From the NCBI GenBank assembly GCA_003164135.1, contig PLSD01000053.1, forward strand, positions 22,326-86,325: 64,000 nt of DNA, given 5' to 3'. Below the pieces are notes generated by a model. The model had not been told where the DNA came from. It searched no databases and was given only the letters and a program-made list of their open reading frames with translations. This document shows positions 34,771 to 43,278 of the stretch, piece after piece. Made by a program: the position numbers and the translations under genes. Within the stretch, counting starts at the first letter, position 1; every line of letters starts with the position of its first letter. The stretch comes from Acetobacteraceae bacterium. Lineage in GTDB: Bacteria; Pseudomonadota; Alphaproteobacteria; Acetobacterales; Acetobacteraceae.

Positions 34771-34847
34771 TGGCGGACCCGACGCGATTCGAACGCGTGA
34801 CCTTTGCCTTCGGAGGGCAACGCTCTATCCAGCTGAGCTACGGGTCC
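34771..34847 (-). tRNA. tRNA-Arg (anticodon CCG)
   Basis: The reverse strand folds into a full 77-nt cloverleaf with encoded CCA. The acceptor stem is GGACCCG/CGGGTCC, the D arm is GCTC/GAGC, the anticodon stem is TTGCC/GGCAA with loop CTCCGAA, and the T arm is ACGCG/CGCGT with TTCGAAT. The anticodon CCG reads CGG arginine codons. Confidence 0.97.
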
Positions 34848-35008
34848 GTATGGCGGAGCTTCTATCTGAAAACCCCTCACCCGGCAACGGTAATGGCAGG
34901 CGTCGGCTTGTGCTGTTTCGCGGCGCCGGGGCGCGCGGCTGGGAGGCGCTCCAGCCACTAAAAATTACAGCATTGTAAATACCCCCCAACTTGCTAGCCT
35001 GCGCCCAA

Positions 35009-36025
35009 ATGGTCGGCTCCTTGCAAACTGAGAGAAGCGTTGCGCTGGTGGCCGGCGCCGGCGGCTTTATCGGTGGCTGGCTGACGAAGCGGCTGCTCGA
35101 GACCGGGCATCATGTCCGTTGTGCCGACATTAAACCCCTGGCCGCCTGGTGGCAGCGGCATCCACAGGCGGAAAACCTGGCGCTAGACCTGCGCGACCCC
35201 GCTGCCTGCCGCCACGCGGTGGCCGGTTGCAGCCATGTGTATAATCTGGCCGCCGATATGGGCGGCATGGGTTATATCGAGACCCATAAGGCCAACTGCA
35301 TGCTCTCCGTGCTCATCAACACCAACCTGCTCCTGGCGTCGCGGGAGGCGGCGGTGGCGCGGTACTTCTTCGCCTCCTCGGCCTGCGTCTACGCGGCGGA
35401 CAAGCAGGTGGATACGGCGGTCACGCCCTTGCGGGAGGCCGATGCCTATCCCGCAATGCCCGAGGACGGTTACGGCTGGGAGAAATTGTTCTCCGAGCGC
35501 ATGTGCAGGCATTTCCGCGAGGACTTTGGCTTGCCGACGGTCTGCGCCCGTTACCATAACGTCTACGGCCCGTATTCCAGCTGGAATGATGGCCGGGAGA
35601 AAGCCCCCGCGGCGATCTGCCGTAAGGTGATTATGGCCAAAAATGCGGGCGAGCGCCATATCGAAATCTGGGGCGATGGCCGGCAGACCCGCAGCTTCAT
35701 GTACATCGACGATTGCATAAAAGGCACGTTGGACTTGGTGGAACGCAATATCGCCGTGCCGGTGAACCTGGGCTCGGCCGAGTTGGTGACCATCGACCAG
35801 CTTACCGGCATGGTGGAGGCCATTGCGGGCATCACCTTGCAACGGCGCTACAACACCAGCGCGCCGCAGGGGGTGCGTGGCCGTAACTCAGACAACACTC
35901 TCCTCCGCAGCCTGCTGGACTGGGAGCCAGCAATTCCGCTGCGAACCGGGCTGGAAAAGACCTATCGTTGGATTGAGGGTCAGATCAGCGCCGCAGCCGC
36001 TTCCCCAGCCGGTACAGCCTCCTGA
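35009..36025 (+). CDS. GDP-mannose 3,5-epimerase family protein (extended SDR)
   Basis: The 338-residue protein has the NAD-binding GAGGFIG at residues 16-22 and the epimerase pattern of plant GDP-mannose 3,5-epimerase. This includes NLAADMGGMGYI, the catalytic SSAC (C126), Y155-x3-K159 and YHNVYGPYSSWNDGREKAPA with K198. The enzyme makes GDP-L-galactose (and GDP-L-gulose) from GDP-mannose, which manC would provide. The ATG at 35009 is preferred over a TTG at 34991. It follows the tRNA and is convergent, with a 41-nt overlap, with a fucosyltransferase-like gene. Bacterial members exist but are uncommon; the catalytic residues argue for true activity. Confidence 0.85.
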   Translation: MVGSLQTERSVALVAGAGGFIGGWLTKRLLETGHHVRCADIKPLAAWWQRHPQAENLALDLRDPAACRHAVAGCSHVYNLAADMGGMGYIETHKANCMLSVLINTNLLLASREAAVARYFFASSACVYAADKQVDTAVTPLREADAYPAMPEDGYGWEKLFSERMCRHFREDFGLPTVCARYHNVYGPYSSWNDGREKAPAAICRKVIMAKNAGERHIEIWGDGRQTRSFMYIDDCIKGTLDLVERNIAVPVNLGSAELVTIDQLTGMVEAIAGITLQRRYNTSAPQGVRGRNSDNTLLRSLLDWEPAIPLRTGLEKTYRWIEGQISAAAASPAGTAS

Positions 36026-36947
36026 ACAACGGAAACAGCGGTTTTCCCCAGCCGGTCCTCAACCATAACTCCAGCATCCATGCCGCGGCCCAGGTGTAAC
36101 CGTGCCATGCTTGCGCCGGTGTTTCGCAATAAACCAGCCGCAGCCTTGGGTTTATGTAACCGGCGGTGGTGGCAACATTGCTGGTGACGTGCAGCAGCAC
36201 TTGGCAGCGCGCGAGCAGCAAGCAATCCACCAGCACCTGCTCGCCCAGCTTCAGCGACGGATCAACCGTGATGTGGTGCATCTGGTCCACCGCGCCGGCA
36301 TCCGCACGGGAGACCGCTGGTTGCAGCACCAGGGCATCGCCGAATGCCACCTGAAACACTGCAACCGCCGGCTCGAAATCCGTCGCCAGAAAAATCGCCG
36401 CGTCCCGCCCCGCGGGTAGCAGGGCGCGCACCCGCTCAACAAAAACCTCCGGCGGCGGAATCGGGCTCGGACATTCCACGCCATGGCGCGGGTTGCGGTA
36501 ATGCACGCCGATGCAAAACCGCCCGGCCACGCGAGCGTTAAAAATTGCCTCGGCGCGCGCGGTTAAAAACGGTTTTATGGTGACGTAGCGGCTAAACAGC
36601 GCATGATAGCGCCGGCGCCAAAACGGATTGAATTTGTAGGTGGCATACGCCTCCTTGCCGGAAATCAGCGTGGCGCGTGGGGTAGGATAATCCCACACAT
36701 CGAACTGTCTTGCTGGAATTTGCGCAAACCGTAACGGTTCAAAGAAATGCAGCCAAACATTGCCATCCTGGCGATCGCCATAAACAAAATGCGAACCGTT
36801 GTTGGGTGCGGTCCAGTCCACCGTCGCGGCCACGCAGCCATTGTGCCCCAACAGGGCTTCAAGGTTGCTCATTACGCAGTTGAAGTTGGAAAAAAATCCG
36901 CCGTCGCGTGAGTGGATGAGCATGGTTGCGGGCTCCATGCGCGGCAT
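35985..36947 (-). CDS. Fucosyltransferase-like glycosyltransferase (GT23/NodZ-like)
   Basis: This 320-residue protein resembles the NodZ/FUT8 group of GDP-sugar transferases. The conserved donor region is GRFCIGVHYRNPRHGVEC near residue 143, followed by AAIFLATDFEPAVAVF near residue 185 and LGEQVLVDCLLLARCQVLLH near residue 233. Its ATG shares one base with the stop of the dehydrogenase gene (TAATG), so they are translationally coupled. Since L-fucose is 6-deoxy-L-galactose and the neighbour should make GDP-L-galactose, this protein may transfer L-galactose rather than L-fucose. No GDP-fucose synthase gene is in the window. That substrate is inference; the family match is moderate. Confidence 0.68.
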   Translation of the reverse strand: MPRMEPATMLIHSRDGGFFSNFNCVMSNLEALLGHNGCVAATVDWTAPNNGSHFVYGDRQDGNVWLHFFEPLRFAQIPARQFDVWDYPTPRATLISGKEAYATYKFNPFWRRRYHALFSRYVTIKPFLTARAEAIFNARVAGRFCIGVHYRNPRHGVECPSPIPPPEVFVERVRALLPAGRDAAIFLATDFEPAVAVFQVAFGDALVLQPAVSRADAGAVDQMHHITVDPSLKLGEQVLVDCLLLARCQVLLHVTSNVATTAGYINPRLRLVYCETPAQAWHGYTWAAAWMLELWLRTGWGKPLFPLFRRLYRLGKRLRR

Positions 36948-38212
36948 TACCGGACGTCGAGCGGGCTATTGGCGGGCAGTATCCGCCAGGGGTCGAACAC
37001 GATGACCTTCGTGCCGTCCGTGCGGGTTACCTCCGGCAGCGCCGCGCATAACGGGTCGTCGTTGGCGATCAGCACGGTATCCGCCCCGGTAACGCAGGCC
37101 ACTAGTGTGGTGGCACGGATAACGCTAGGCAGATCGGGCCGCGCCAGAGGGTCCCATGCGCGGACCTGAAAGCCCGCCTGGGCCAGTTGGGTGGCGATGG
37201 CGACTGCCGGACTTGCCGTCAGCACATCTGTTTTTGCCCTGAAGGCAAGACCAAGAATCGCAATCACACCTCCCGCCGGAGTAGCCCCCGCCAGTTGCGC
37301 GGTGAGTGCCGCCTGCTGCGCCGCATTCATACGCGCGGTGGCGGTGGCGAGCGGCACGATCAAGCCCAGTGGTGCTGCCAAGGCTTCCAGCGCGCCGGTG
37401 TCGCGGGCAAAGCAGGGGCCGCCGTAAGGCATCGCCGCGCGCAGGAATTTCGGGCCTATCCGCCGGTCGTGCCCCAGCACATCCAGCACCTGCGCGGCAT
37501 CGGCACCCTCAATTCTGCCGCACAGCTCGCCGACCATGTTGGCGAAGGTGATTTTGGTAATAATGTAGTTATTCAAGGTAATTTTCGCGAGTTCCGCATC
37601 CAGCAGGCTGTGGTGCAGCACGGCCGGCTGGTTTTGCAGAATGCTGGCAAACAACGCCGCCACCACCGCCCCGGCCGGCGCGCCGGACTCGCCAATCAGC
37701 AGAAAATCCGGGTTGCGGTAGTCGTGCAGCAGCGAGCCAATGGCCCCGAATGCCGGGCAATAACAAATGCCCAGCGCTTCCCCCAGTTGGCGGCCGGAGC
37801 TTTCCTCCAACGCCGCGCGCACCGGCCCGGCGCAGCTTCCGGGCATCACCGTGCTGAGTACCGCCACCACATGCGGCCGGGTGTGACCACGCAGGGCACC
37901 GCCGATCGTCCGCGCCGCCGCCAGCACATAGGCGCCGTCGTAACCGCCGCTGGCATCCGCCGGCGAGGGGACGGCGATGATCGACACATCGCTGGCAACT
38001 GCATCGGCGGCATCCACAGTAAAATGCATGTTCGCGGCAACACCCCGGCATAATTCTGTCAGCCCCGGCTCGTGCCAGCCCACCTCGCCAAGCCGCAGCG
38101 CCGCCACATGCGCGGGGTCAAGGTCCACGCCCAGAACCGCATGACCCGCACCGGCCAGCAGAGCCGCCAGCGGCAGGCCGAGATGCCCGAGACCGAAAAC
38201 TGAAATCCGCAT
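36947..38212 (-). CDS. Nucleotide-sugar dehydrogenase (UDP-glucose/GDP-mannose dehydrogenase family) with altered active site
   Basis: The 421-residue protein has an N-terminal NAD fold (MRISVFGLGHLGLPLAALLA), K210 and N214 in LAKITLNNYI, and the catalytic C267 in YGGPCFARD. Such enzymes oxidise a nucleotide sugar twice to a uronic acid. The usual glutamate in the PEF motif is replaced by alanine (YCPAFGAIGS, A154), although the rest of the surrounding segment matches relatives that read PEFIALGS. The donor may be UDP-glucose or GDP-mannose. It is coupled to the fucosyltransferase-like gene downstream. The uronic acid would make the polymer acidic if the enzyme is active. Confidence 0.82.
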   Translation of the reverse strand: MRISVFGLGHLGLPLAALLAGAGHAVLGVDLDPAHVAALRLGEVGWHEPGLTELCRGVAANMHFTVDAADAVASDVSIIAVPSPADASGGYDGAYVLAAARTIGGALRGHTRPHVVAVLSTVMPGSCAGPVRAALEESSGRQLGEALGICYCPAFGAIGSLLHDYRNPDFLLIGESGAPAGAVVAALFASILQNQPAVLHHSLLDAELAKITLNNYIITKITFANMVGELCGRIEGADAAQVLDVLGHDRRIGPKFLRAAMPYGGPCFARDTGALEALAAPLGLIVPLATATARMNAAQQAALTAQLAGATPAGGVIAILGLAFRAKTDVLTASPAVAIATQLAQAGFQVRAWDPLARPDLPSVIRATTLVACVTGADTVLIANDDPLCAALPEVTRTDGTKVIVFDPWRILPANSPLDVR

Positions 38213-38272
38213 TATCTATCCATTGTTGCGCGCGGTAATGAAATTCTCATAGCACGAACCGCCGCAACGGCT

Positions 38273-38914
38273 TCAGCAGATATCCCGCGCCAAAAGTATC
38301 AGCGGCAAATGGTCGGGCACCGCGAACTGGCAGCCTTGCAGGCTGGAAATTTTTGCCACCTGCACCGCCTTCGCGTCATCACCGGCCTGTAAAGTCAGGT
38401 CGCGCAAATTGCCCGGCAGCTTGAAGCGGAATCCCTGCGTCGAGACACCGAAAACATCGCCCTGCCGGATCTGCGTACCTGGCAGGTTGTTCCAGGCCAC
38501 GCGAATGTCAAAGGGCCGGTCATACAGGCGCCGTCCAACCGGCACCCCCGCGACACGCCGCAACAGCCCCTCATCAATCCCGGTTTCCTCAACCGCCTCA
38601 CGGATGGCCGCTTCCAGCGGGTCTTCCACGGCGCCGTGGACGGTATCCAAAAACCCGCCCGGCAACGCCAGCAACCCCACGCCGGGGTTATGCATTCGGG
38701 TAATCAGCACCACCTGGTCAAAATCATCGAGTAAAATAGCATCGGCTGCATGGCGCAGATGCAGCGCCACCAAACCGGCACCGGGCACTTCAACGCTGCC
38801 CAGATCATGCACTGCCCGGCCCGGAACATCCCCGATACCGGCGGCGATGAAGCGATCGGCGATCTGCCGCTGCAAGGCGGCATCCACGATCATATGGTCT
38901 TTGACGATGGTCAC
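38273..38914 (-). CDS. Nudix hydrolase
   Basis: This 213-residue protein carries a Nudix box: ALPGGFLDTVHGAVED then AAIREAVEETGI, with a small insertion between the glycines and the first glutamate compared with the consensus. The REAVEETG part is intact. Nudix enzymes cleave nucleoside diphosphates linked to another group. A GTG at 38914 is chosen because an ATG at 38953 lies inside the typA terminator hairpin. It follows typA on the same strand but after a terminator, so it may have its own promoter. Substrate unknown. Confidence 0.8.
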   Translation of the reverse strand: MTIVKDHMIVDAALQRQIADRFIAAGIGDVPGRAVHDLGSVEVPGAGLVALHLRHAADAILLDDFDQVVLITRMHNPGVGLLALPGGFLDTVHGAVEDPLEAAIREAVEETGIDEGLLRRVAGVPVGRRLYDRPFDIRVAWNNLPGTQIRQGDVFGVSTQGFRFKLPGNLRDLTLQAGDDAKAVQVAKISSLQGCQFAVPDHLPLILLARDIC

Positions 38915-38940
38915 AGGTTTTATTCCCCAGACAGGCGACA

Positions 38941-38968
38941 AAAAAAGGGGCACCCATAAGGCGCCCCT
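38941..38968 (-). terminator. Rho-independent terminator of typA
   Basis: On the minus strand AGGGGC pairs with GCCCCT around a short loop and is followed by a T run, directly after the typA stop codon. Confidence 0.8.
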
Positions 38969-38973
38969 GATTT

Positions 38974-40809
38974 TTAAGCCGCGTCGCCGGAAGAGCGGTC
39001 GGCGCGCTTGCGGGCGTTGGGGTCGAGATGCTTCTTGCGCAGACGCACCGCGGAGGGGGTAACCTCCACCAGCTCGTCGTCCTCAACATAGGCAATCGCC
39101 TGCTCCAGCGTCATCTTGCGGGGCGGAACCAGCAGCAAAGCTTCGTCCTTGCCGGCGGCGCGGATGTTGGTCAGCTTCTTTTCCTTGACCGGGTTGATGT
39201 CGAGGTCGTTCTCGCGCGAATGCTCGCCCAGGATCATACCAACATAAACCTTCTCGCCCGGCGAGACGAACATCACGCCGCGGTCCTGCAAGGCGAACAG
39301 CGAGTACTGCACGGCCTCACCGTCCTCGGAGGAGATCAGTGCGCCATTCCGGCGGCCTTCGATCTTGCCTTTCCACGGGCCGTAGCCAGCGAACAAGCGG
39401 TTCATCACGCCGGTGCCGCGCGTGTCGGTGAGGAACTCACCATGGTAGCCAATCAGGCCACGCGACGGGATACGGAAGGTGAGGCGCTGCTTGCCACCGC
39501 CGGACGGGCGGATGTCGGACAGTTCACCCTTGCGGCGGGACATCTTGTCGACGACGGCGCCAGCATAGGGCTCGTCCACGTCGATCAGCACTTCCTCGTA
39601 CGGCTCTTCGCGCTCGCCGGTTTCCTCGTTGGTGCGGGTCAGCACGCGCGGGCGGCCGATGGTCAGTTCGAACCCTTCGCGGCGCATCTGCTCGATGAGC
39701 ACGCCCAGCTGGAGTTCGCCACGGCCGGAAACTTCAAACGCGTCGGTCTCGGAGCTGTCGGCCACCATGATGGCGACGTTGCCTTCGGCTTCCCGATACA
39801 GGCGGTCACGGATCTGGCGCGACGTGACCTTTTTGCCTTCACGGCCAGCCAGCGGGCTGTCGTTAATGCGGAAGGTCATGGACAGGGTCGGCGGGTCGAT
39901 CGGCGTGGCGGGCAGCGGGCCCGGCAGGTCCATCGAGCCAATAGTGTGAGGGATGGTGGCGTCGGTCAGACCGGCGACGGCGATAATGTCGCCGGCGGAG
40001 ACTTCCTCGACCGAAACGCGGTCCAGGCCACGGAAGGAGAGCAGCTTGGTCAGGCGGCCGGTTTCAACCACCGTGCCATCCAGGCGGAACACTTTTACCG
40101 GCATGTTGACGGTAGCGCGGCCCTGCTCGACGCGTCCGGTCAGCACGCGGCCGAGGAACGGGTCGGACTCCAGAATGGAGGCAACCATGCCGAACGGCGC
40201 GGTTGCATCCAGGTTCGGCGCCGGGACGTGGGAGAGGATTAGGTCGAACAGCGGGGTCAGGCTCTCGCGTGGGTCGTCGAGGCTTTTCACCGCCCAGCCC
40301 TGACGGCCGGAAGCGAACACCATCGGGAAGTCGAGCTGCTCTTCATTGGCGTCCAGCGCCGCGAACAGGTCGAAAACCTCGTTATGCACATCGTCCGGGC
40401 GGGCGTCGCCACGGTCGATCTTGTTCACCACGACAATCGGCTTCAGGCCACGGGCCAGCGCCTTGCCGAGCACGAACTTGGTCTGCGGCAGCACGCCTTC
40501 GGCGGCATCCACCAGCAGAACCGCGCCATCGACCATGTTCAGAATACGCTCAACTTCGCCGCCGAAATCGGCGTGGCCAGGGGTGTCGACGACGTTGATG
40601 CGCACACCGTTCCACACCACCGAGGCAACTTTCGCCAGAATGGTAATACCGCGTTCTTTTTCCAGGTCGTTGCGGTCGAGCGCGCGGTCAGTCACGGTCT
40701 GATGGGCGGCATAGGCGCCGGACTGCTTGAGCATCTGGTCGGTCAGCGTAGTTTTGCCATGATCGACGTGTGCGATGATGGCGATATTGCGGATTTTTGG
40801 AGCGGACAT
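38974..40809 (-). CDS. typA: Ribosome-associated GTPase TypA/BipA
   Basis: The 611-residue translational GTPase has G1 AHVDHGKTTLTDQML near residue 12, the G2/G3 region ERGITILAK and VDTPGHADFGGEVER, and G4 NKIDR. The EF-G-like and C-terminal TypA domains follow. It acts on 50S assembly and in stress or cold adaptation. The ATG at 40809 is chosen; the ORF continues upstream to 41013 but all known members start at this MSAPKIRNIAI-like position. It is divergent from the lytic transglycosylase gene. Confidence 0.96.
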   Translation of the reverse strand: MSAPKIRNIAIIAHVDHGKTTLTDQMLKQSGAYAAHQTVTDRALDRNDLEKERGITILAKVASVVWNGVRINVVDTPGHADFGGEVERILNMVDGAVLLVDAAEGVLPQTKFVLGKALARGLKPIVVVNKIDRGDARPDDVHNEVFDLFAALDANEEQLDFPMVFASGRQGWAVKSLDDPRESLTPLFDLILSHVPAPNLDATAPFGMVASILESDPFLGRVLTGRVEQGRATVNMPVKVFRLDGTVVETGRLTKLLSFRGLDRVSVEEVSAGDIIAVAGLTDATIPHTIGSMDLPGPLPATPIDPPTLSMTFRINDSPLAGREGKKVTSRQIRDRLYREAEGNVAIMVADSSETDAFEVSGRGELQLGVLIEQMRREGFELTIGRPRVLTRTNEETGEREEPYEEVLIDVDEPYAGAVVDKMSRRKGELSDIRPSGGGKQRLTFRIPSRGLIGYHGEFLTDTRGTGVMNRLFAGYGPWKGKIEGRRNGALISSEDGEAVQYSLFALQDRGVMFVSPGEKVYVGMILGEHSRENDLDINPVKEKKLTNIRAAGKDEALLLVPPRKMTLEQAIAYVEDDELVEVTPSAVRLRKKHLDPNARKRADRSSGDAA

Positions 40810-41057
40810 TTTTGAGCGGCCTGACAGTTGAAGCAATGCTTGGGCCGCTGCCTCGTGTGAACGGAGCAGCGGCCCAAAAATCGCGCGGAAGATTTCCCGC
40901 TCCGCATAGCCATATTGCGCCGCAAAAGCGAGGGCTAAATCGGAATAGGCGCCCTGCGAGGACCTGTAACAGGAAAATTCATCAAACTGCGGCGCAAAAG
41001 CCTCGCCAGACACCGGGCATTTGCGTAAGGATTTGCCCGAACAAAGGTAGGCTTCGC

Positions 41058-41756
41058 TTGAGATTCTTGCTGCTTGGCATCGGGCTGATGGTAACGCTGG
41101 CGCACACCGCCCGCGCTGACTTGCCCCCCAAGGCGGCCTGCGCCGCCGCCGGCCACGCCGCCGAGCAAGCCGCAGCCTTGCCGCCCAACCTGCTGGTCTC
41201 CATCGGCATGGTCGAAAGCGGCCACCCGGACCCGCTCACCGGCCACGTCGCCCCCTGGCCCTGGACCGTGAACGCCGACGGCAACGGCCAGTACTTTATG
41301 GACAAAGCCGCCGCCGAAGCCTTCGTCCGCCTCGCGGAATCCTCCGGCGCGCACGATATCGACGTCGGCTGCTTCCAGGTCAGCCTGCAAAGCCATCCAG
41401 GCGCCTTCGCCACCCTCGACGACGCCTTCGACCCCGCGGAAAACGCCAATTACGCCGCCGACTTCCTGAACCAGCTGAAAAACCAGACCGGCTCCTGGAA
41501 TACCGCCATCGCCGATTACCACTCCGCCGAACCCGACCTCGGCCTACCCTACCAGCGCCACGTCCTCGCCGTCTGGCACGGCATCGGCAACGTGCCGCTC
41601 GGCATCGACGCGCAATTCACCGACGCGCTCTACATCGCCCCCGACCCCTACGTCATCATGATGTCCCCCGCCGCCCGCCGCATCCACGTCTACACCATGG
41701 ACAGCCCCCCCGGCGCCGGCTTGGCCCGAGGTCTGCCCAGGGTGATTACTCCGTAA
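41058..41756 (+). CDS. Secreted lytic transglycosylase (SLT domain)
   Basis: A 232-residue protein starting at TTG 41058 (AGG 7 nt upstream) with a signal peptide, FLLLGIGLMVTLAHTARA. The lysozyme-like SLT domain begins with LLVSIGMVESGHPDPLTG, which contains the catalytic glutamate near residue 55. It is followed by DVGCFQVSLQSHP and NYAADFLNQLKNQTGSWNTA. It would cleave peptidoglycan in the periplasm. The ORF extends to 40797 in frame, but that upstream part overlaps the typA start and has no signal sequence. The C-terminal tail is short, as in small EtgA/VirB1-like members. Confidence 0.83.
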   Translation: MRFLLLGIGLMVTLAHTARADLPPKAACAAAGHAAEQAAALPPNLLVSIGMVESGHPDPLTGHVAPWPWTVNADGNGQYFMDKAAAEAFVRLAESSGAHDIDVGCFQVSLQSHPGAFATLDDAFDPAENANYAADFLNQLKNQTGSWNTAIADYHSAEPDLGLPYQRHVLAVWHGIGNVPLGIDAQFTDALYIAPDPYVIMMSPAARRIHVYTMDSPPGAGLARGLPRVITP

Positions 41757-41759
41757 AGC

Positions 41760-41977
41760 AAGGCCAAGGGGCTTTGCCCCCTGGACCCCCACGAAGGGCC
41801 GCGCCCTTCGATCGGCATTAGTGAGGGTCTTGGAGGGCGGGGGAACTCGCCCGTTCGGACTGGGACAAATAGAAAAGGGCCTTGCCAGGCGAGTTCCCCC
41901 GCCCTCCAAGACCCTTATTAGCGGATTCCAAGGGCTCGCCTTTGGCGGGGATTCAAGGGGCGGAGCCCCTTGGCCTT
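41760..41977. repeat. Nested inverted repeat of about 220 bp between convergent genes
   Basis: Two layers of symmetry are visible. The inner arms at 41824-41851 and 41888-41915 are perfect 28-bp inverted copies with a 36-nt centre. The outer arms near 41760-41783 and 41956-41977 share the aaggccaagggg hairpin family also seen near 2484. It separates the convergent transglycosylase and sucB genes and could end transcription from both sides. Its length exceeds a plain terminator. Confidence 0.8.
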
Positions 41978-42000
41978 CTCTTACGGCGTAACCGTTCTGG

Positions 42001-43227
<1,227 letters not shown>

Positions 43228-43278
43228 AACTGCTCCTAATTTTTAGACGCGCTGTCGCTCGGGCGGTATTGAGCAAGG

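Noticed and set aside
39028..40242. 404-codon open frame antisense to typA
   Set aside because: typA motifs explain the region on the minus strand; the antisense frame has no domain.
40810..41013. 68-residue extension of TypA
   Set aside because: Known TypA proteins begin at the MSAPKIRNIAI-like start, and the extension overlaps the divergent transglycosylase upstream region.
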